From the NCBI GenBank assembly GCA_013001885.1, contig JABDLD010000054.1:1-64000 (forward strand): a DNA stretch of 64,000 nucleotides. The letters are read 5' to 3'. Below are positions 61,360 through 64,000 of this stretch, one piece after another. A program made the translations under genes and the position numbers. The notes below the pieces were generated by a model. That model saw only the letters and a program-made list of their open reading frames with translations, searched no databases and had not been told where the DNA came from. This DNA comes from Lysobacterales bacterium (GTDB lineage: Bacteria; Pseudomonadota; Gammaproteobacteria; Xanthomonadales; SZUA-36). Numbering within the stretch: position 1 is the first letter of the stretch; the number at the start of each line of letters is the position of its first letter.

Positions 61360-61497
61360 ATGAGTGCTTACATCATGCCGATTCTGTTCCTGGCGGTGGT
61401 GTTCGTGGCTTTTGCGCTGTTCATTCGCAACCGGTACAGAAGCTGTGCCGACTGCAGCGGCGACTGCGACAAATCGAGCTGCGAAAAGAGGCTCTGA
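61360..61497 (+). CDS. 45-residue membrane protein with cysteine cluster, last gene of the rnf operon
   Basis: Translation of 61360-61497: one membrane helix (about 5-22, IMPILFLAVVFVAFALFI), a basic RNRYR, then C-A-D-C-S-G-D-C with four residues to a further Cys (Cys29, Cys32, Cys36, Cys41) and a basic end. It starts 2 bp after the rnfA stop, so it is surely co-translated. Its helix-plus-cysteines layout recalls NqrM (DUF539), the small protein needed for iron insertion in the related Na+-NQR complex, though it is shorter and has no clear sequence match that I can see. The likely role is assembly of the iron site between RnfA and RnfE; this is inference. It is too short for many gene callers. 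Confidence 0.75.
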   Translation: MSAYIMPILFLAVVFVAFALFIRNRYRSCADCSGDCDKSSCEKRL

Positions 61498-61512
61498 ATT
61501 CCCACTCCCGTC

Positions 61513-61546
61513 CCACCCCGCGTTTTCTTCTGACGCGGTTGGGTGG
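61513..61546 (+). terminator. possible operon terminator
   Basis: ccaccc (61513-61518) pairs with gggtgg (61541-61546) and gcgt/acgc extend the stem after a small bulge. The loop is T-rich. It sits 15 bp past the end of the small cysteine-rich gene. It has no strong T-run. Confidence 0.4.
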
Positions 61547-61598
61547 TGTTATGATGGCCTCCAGACGGTTCCGCCCTGACTTCCCAAATGGTTAACTC

Positions 61599-61976
61599 GT
61601 GAACGTTTTTCGTTTTCTCGGTTTCGTGTTTCTCGGCCTCGGCGCTCTCGGCGTGGTGCTGCCCCTGCTCCCGACAACGCCCTTCATCCTGCTGTCTGCA
61701 GCCTGCTTCGCGCGGTCCTCGGAAAAATGGCACCGTTGGTTGCTGGCCAATGAGACATTCGGTCCGATGATCAGGAACTGGGAGGAAAACCGGTGCATCA
61801 GCTGCCGGGTGAAAACCATCGGAACGCTGACCATGATCGTGGTCGGCGGTTATTCAATCATCTTTGCGGTCGAGTCTGCCACCCTGAAAATCCTTGGTGG
61901 CACACTCATGCTGATCGGACTGACCTTCATCGTTATGATCAGGACCTGTAAGGAAAAGAGCGGCCAGGGCCCGTAA
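61599..61976 (+). CDS. ybaN: YbaN-family (DUF454) inner-membrane protein
   Basis: 125 residues from a GTG. The family hallmark LGFVFLGLGALGVVLPLLPTTPFILLSAACFARSS (about 7-41) is followed by HRWLLANETFGPMIRNWEENRCI (about 46-68) and two further membrane helices. This is the DUF454 pattern of E. coli YbaN, whose role is unknown. The tail is basic with one cysteine (RTCKEKSG). It lies 101 bp after the rnf operon's last gene with a possible terminator between, so it may be transcribed separately. Confidence 0.9.
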   Translation: MNVFRFLGFVFLGLGALGVVLPLLPTTPFILLSAACFARSSEKWHRWLLANETFGPMIRNWEENRCISCRVKTIGTLTMIVVGGYSIIFAVESATLKILGGTLMLIGLTFIVMIRTCKEKSGQGP

Positions 61977-62076
61977 TGTCGCGTGAATCCACTCTGCGAT
62001 GATACAATTGCACTGTCCCAAAACTTGCCGCGCCGGCGCCCCTAACCGGCCAAACACTACATAGGAGCCCGATTCA

Positions 62077-62601
62077 ATGTCCACCAGTCTAGACCTGTCC
62101 AAGCTCAGCCTTATGGACGCCCTCGACCTCGCGATTCTGATCGAAGAGGAAGCGCACCAGCGCTACAAGATGTTCGCCTCGCTGATCGGCCACGGCGGCA
62201 GCGGCTATCACGCCGGGACCTTTTTCTCCTCGATGGCTGAGAATGAAGCCAAGCACGGAAATCAACTGCTCGCCCAACGCATGGAACTGTTTGGCAAGAC
62301 TCCCATGAAGCTGAAGCTGGACGACCTCTACGACGTCGAGGCACCGGACACGGGGGCGCCGCGCCGCGGCATGTCCGTGGTCCAGGCGTTCGAAGTTGGG
62401 CTGGCCGCAGAGAAAAAGGCCTACGACTTCTACGACAACGCCCTGCCCGGGATCACCGATCCCGAGATCCGGACGCTGTTCACCGAACTTCGCGACGAGG
62501 AGACCGAACACGTCGAGATGCTGAAAGCAGAAATGGCTAAATTACCTGCGAGCGCCAGCGTCGAGGTCGAAAACGACCCTGATGACGCCCCTTATTTGTA
62601 A
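62077..62601 (+). CDS. ferritin-like/rubrerythrin-type di-iron protein
   Basis: 174 residues, predicted as a four-helix bundle. Di-iron ligands are visible in the usual four places: Glu in LIEEEAHQRY (about 20-29), ENEAKHGNQ (about 54-62), GLAAEKKAYDFY (about 108-119), and RDEETEHVEML (about 139-149). It has no C-terminal rubredoxin domain. It thus belongs to the rubrerythrin-like ferritin group that reduces peroxide or oxidises iron. Being right after an operon of oxygen-sensitive iron-sulfur enzymes it may protect them, but that is inference. A taggag site precedes the ATG. Confidence 0.85.
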   Translation: MSTSLDLSKLSLMDALDLAILIEEEAHQRYKMFASLIGHGGSGYHAGTFFSSMAENEAKHGNQLLAQRMELFGKTPMKLKLDDLYDVEAPDTGAPRRGMSVVQAFEVGLAAEKKAYDFYDNALPGITDPEIRTLFTELRDEETEHVEMLKAEMAKLPASASVEVENDPDDAPYL

Positions 62602-62701
62602 AGCAGGGAGAAGTTCCGCTATTCGTTGAGCGGGCTCCGGCCTCTTTGTTGGAACATTTCTCCTTTGGGAGGTTTGCGGCTGTCTGAAGGCCCTTCCCGA
62701 A

Positions 62702-64000
62702 TCAATCGGCCGCGGGAGCGCAAGCCAACGACAGTTCCCCGTTGTTAAACGCATCCAGGGTGTTTTTAATGATCTCGGCCTCGTCAGTCCAGGCGCTCTG
62801 ATTGGCGCGCACCGGTTGTTGATCCTGATAAGCGGCCAACCAGTCTTTGCCGCCTGCGACCCACTGCACAATATGATCGATGTCGCTGCCACAATAAGCC
62901 AGCACGCCGTTCAAGAGATTCAACTCAGCGGAGACAACATGCGCAAACATCAGGGCCCACATATTTTTCCTGGTGGCCTTGTTCATGATCTCGATGGCTT
63001 GCGCCCTGGTGTAGGCCTGATTGCCGATAGTGATCTGATCCACAGGCCAGGCATCGGGATGATTTTTCCAATAACCGGGTGTGCGCACCCCGGTCAGCGT
63101 GACGTAGCCAAGGCCATAATTAACCGTCAAGTCGGACTCTCCGATACCAAGACTGGAAAAACGCGTGTGGCCATCGGCGATCACCGTTGAGCCGTTGGTG
63201 GACAGCGTTGCGGTAGTCGTTACTTTGACAACGTAGTTTCCCGGCGGCAGTTTATCGAACAGGTACAAACCCCCATCCGCGGTTGAGGTGCTGGTCAAGA
63301 GTATGTCGCCCGCATCGAGCAAGCCGTCACCGTTGACGTCCGCATAAAGTTCAGTCGTCAAGCCGGGCACGCCTGACTCCCCTGCATCAAAGATGCCATC
63401 CAGGTTGTCGTCCAACCAAACCAGGACGCCCAGCTGGGCGGTTGCGGGAACACAATCGCCCGCATCATTGATGGAAAGTCCGGGAAAAGGGCTGCCGTCT
63501 TCCAGGGTCAATTCCCGAAAGGTGGACGGATCCAGACCGTTGCTGTCCCAGCTTTGGGCAAACGAAACGTAAATATTGTCTCCGAATTCGTTGGGGTCAC
63601 CAAAATCCACCAGGGCATCGAGTAGCCAATACTTGTCATCCCAACTGCGTGCCGCTTGTCCGTAGGCGCCAAAAAATTGCTCGCTGGGATCATTTCCAAC
63701 GGCGTTGAAGTATAAATCGCTCACAACGGAAGGATCATATGGTGTTGGAACATACGCCGCCGGGACGGTCGTCAACGTGTCCGGGAACAGGAAATGGTTG
63801 CCGACAATGGCGAACAGGCCGTCATTGGGTGTTATCAGGATATCGCCGTAGTCACGAGGATCAGAACGTTGTGGCAGCGGGTTGTATTCTCCAATGTCGG
63901 CAACAATCCTGCCCGCGGTGAGGGATTTGCCATCAGCAGCAACGTCAAATTCCATGATCAGAGTGCGCCGGGTCTTGCTGGTTTGATTAAGCAAATGAGG
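62702..64000 (-). CDS. secreted SdrD-B-domain protein, 5' end beyond the window
   Basis: At least 432 residues; the frame is open through the right edge, so the N-terminus and any signal peptide are missing. The first 190 residues have no known domain to my eye. Residues about 190-265 form an SdrD-B-like (collagen-binding B / Cna_B-type) domain: LGVLVWLDDNLDGIFDAGESGVPG, then YADVNGDGLLDAGD (EF-hand-type Ca2+ loop), ending PPGNYVVKV. A C-terminal block starting TPGYWKNHPDAWP (about 312) is a module found in secreted bacterial proteins of unknown role. It is probably a surface or extracellular protein. The last residues ACAPAAD carry no sorting signal I recognise. Confidence 0.8.
   Translation of the reverse strand, partial: PHLLNQTSKTRRTLIMEFDVAADGKSLTAGRIVADIGEYNPLPQRSDPRDYGDILITPNDGLFAIVGNHFLFPDTLTTVPAAYVPTPYDPSVVSDLYFNAVGNDPSEQFFGAYGQAARSWDDKYWLLDALVDFGDPNEFGDNIYVSFAQSWDSNGLDPSTFRELTLEDGSPFPGLSINDAGDCVPATAQLGVLVWLDDNLDGIFDAGESGVPGLTTELYADVNGDGLLDAGDILLTSTSTADGGLYLFDKLPPGNYVVKVTTTATLSTNGSTVIADGHTRFSSLGIGESDLTVNYGLGYVTLTGVRTPGYWKNHPDAWPVDQITIGNQAYTRAQAIEIMNKATRKNMWALMFAHVVSAELNLLNGVLAYCGSDIDHIVQWVAGGKDWLAAYQDQQPVRANQSAWTDEAEIIKNTLDAFNNGELSLACAPAAD

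Overview
The window looks like a chromosomal piece of a Gram-negative proteobacterium, most likely an aerobic or facultative marine gammaproteobacterium. Signal peptides, lipoproteins, an outer-membrane channel family, DUF1254/DUF1214, ClbS/DfsB, YbaN and an Rnf complex all fit that. A Woeseiales/Steroidobacterales-like relative is a guess from the large TolB-like/TPR family and the style of the intergenic repeats; I could not test it. No rRNA, tRNA, CRISPR array, integrase or transposase was seen.

Bases 1-41,000 are a loosely packed accessory region. It holds mostly single genes in both orientations: a DUF1254/1214 protein, a SulP transporter, a sulfatase, an amidase, several Rossmann oxidoreductases (two with N-terminal membrane anchors), a ClbS-like protein, a DUF2165 and a DUF3667 protein, a beta-lactamase-family hydrolase, a ten-haem c-type cytochrome, an HCCA-isomerase-like thioredoxin-fold enzyme, a GST, an RluA-type pseudouridine synthase, a CPBP protease and many secreted proteins of unknown role. 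Four intact TolB-like/TPR proteins (6.8, 24.3, 38.2 and 41.1 kb) and one decayed copy (43.8 kb) form a paralogous family. The intergenic DNA here carries two families of imperfect palindromic repeats, about 125 bp each. Family A has nine copies, all reading in the + direction. Family B is more variable and includes two 118-bp copies that look identical.

Bases 43,000-47,300 are a transition: a secreted protein, the TPR pseudogene, a small exported protein, and a radical SAM protein divergent from an outer-membrane channel protein. A C-terminal fragment of a related channel protein lies at the left edge of the window.

Bases 47,322-61,497 are the highlight: a tightly overlapping + strand operon, visibly GC-richer and free of the repeats. 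It encodes a 2-oxoacid:ferredoxin oxidoreductase (korA, korB), an unrecognised protein, RnfB, a 1688-residue PFOR-like protein with its own C-terminal ferredoxin domain, RnfC, D, G, E and A, and a 45-residue membrane protein with a cysteine cluster. Seven of ten junctions overlap by 1-4 bp, which implies coupled expression. The likely role is to link 2-oxoacid oxidation to an ion-pumping ferredoxin:NAD+ reductase inside one assembly, or to run in reverse to supply low-potential electrons for reductive carboxylation. A YbaN protein and a ferritin-like di-iron protein follow. The right edge is an incomplete secreted SdrD-B-domain protein on the - strand.
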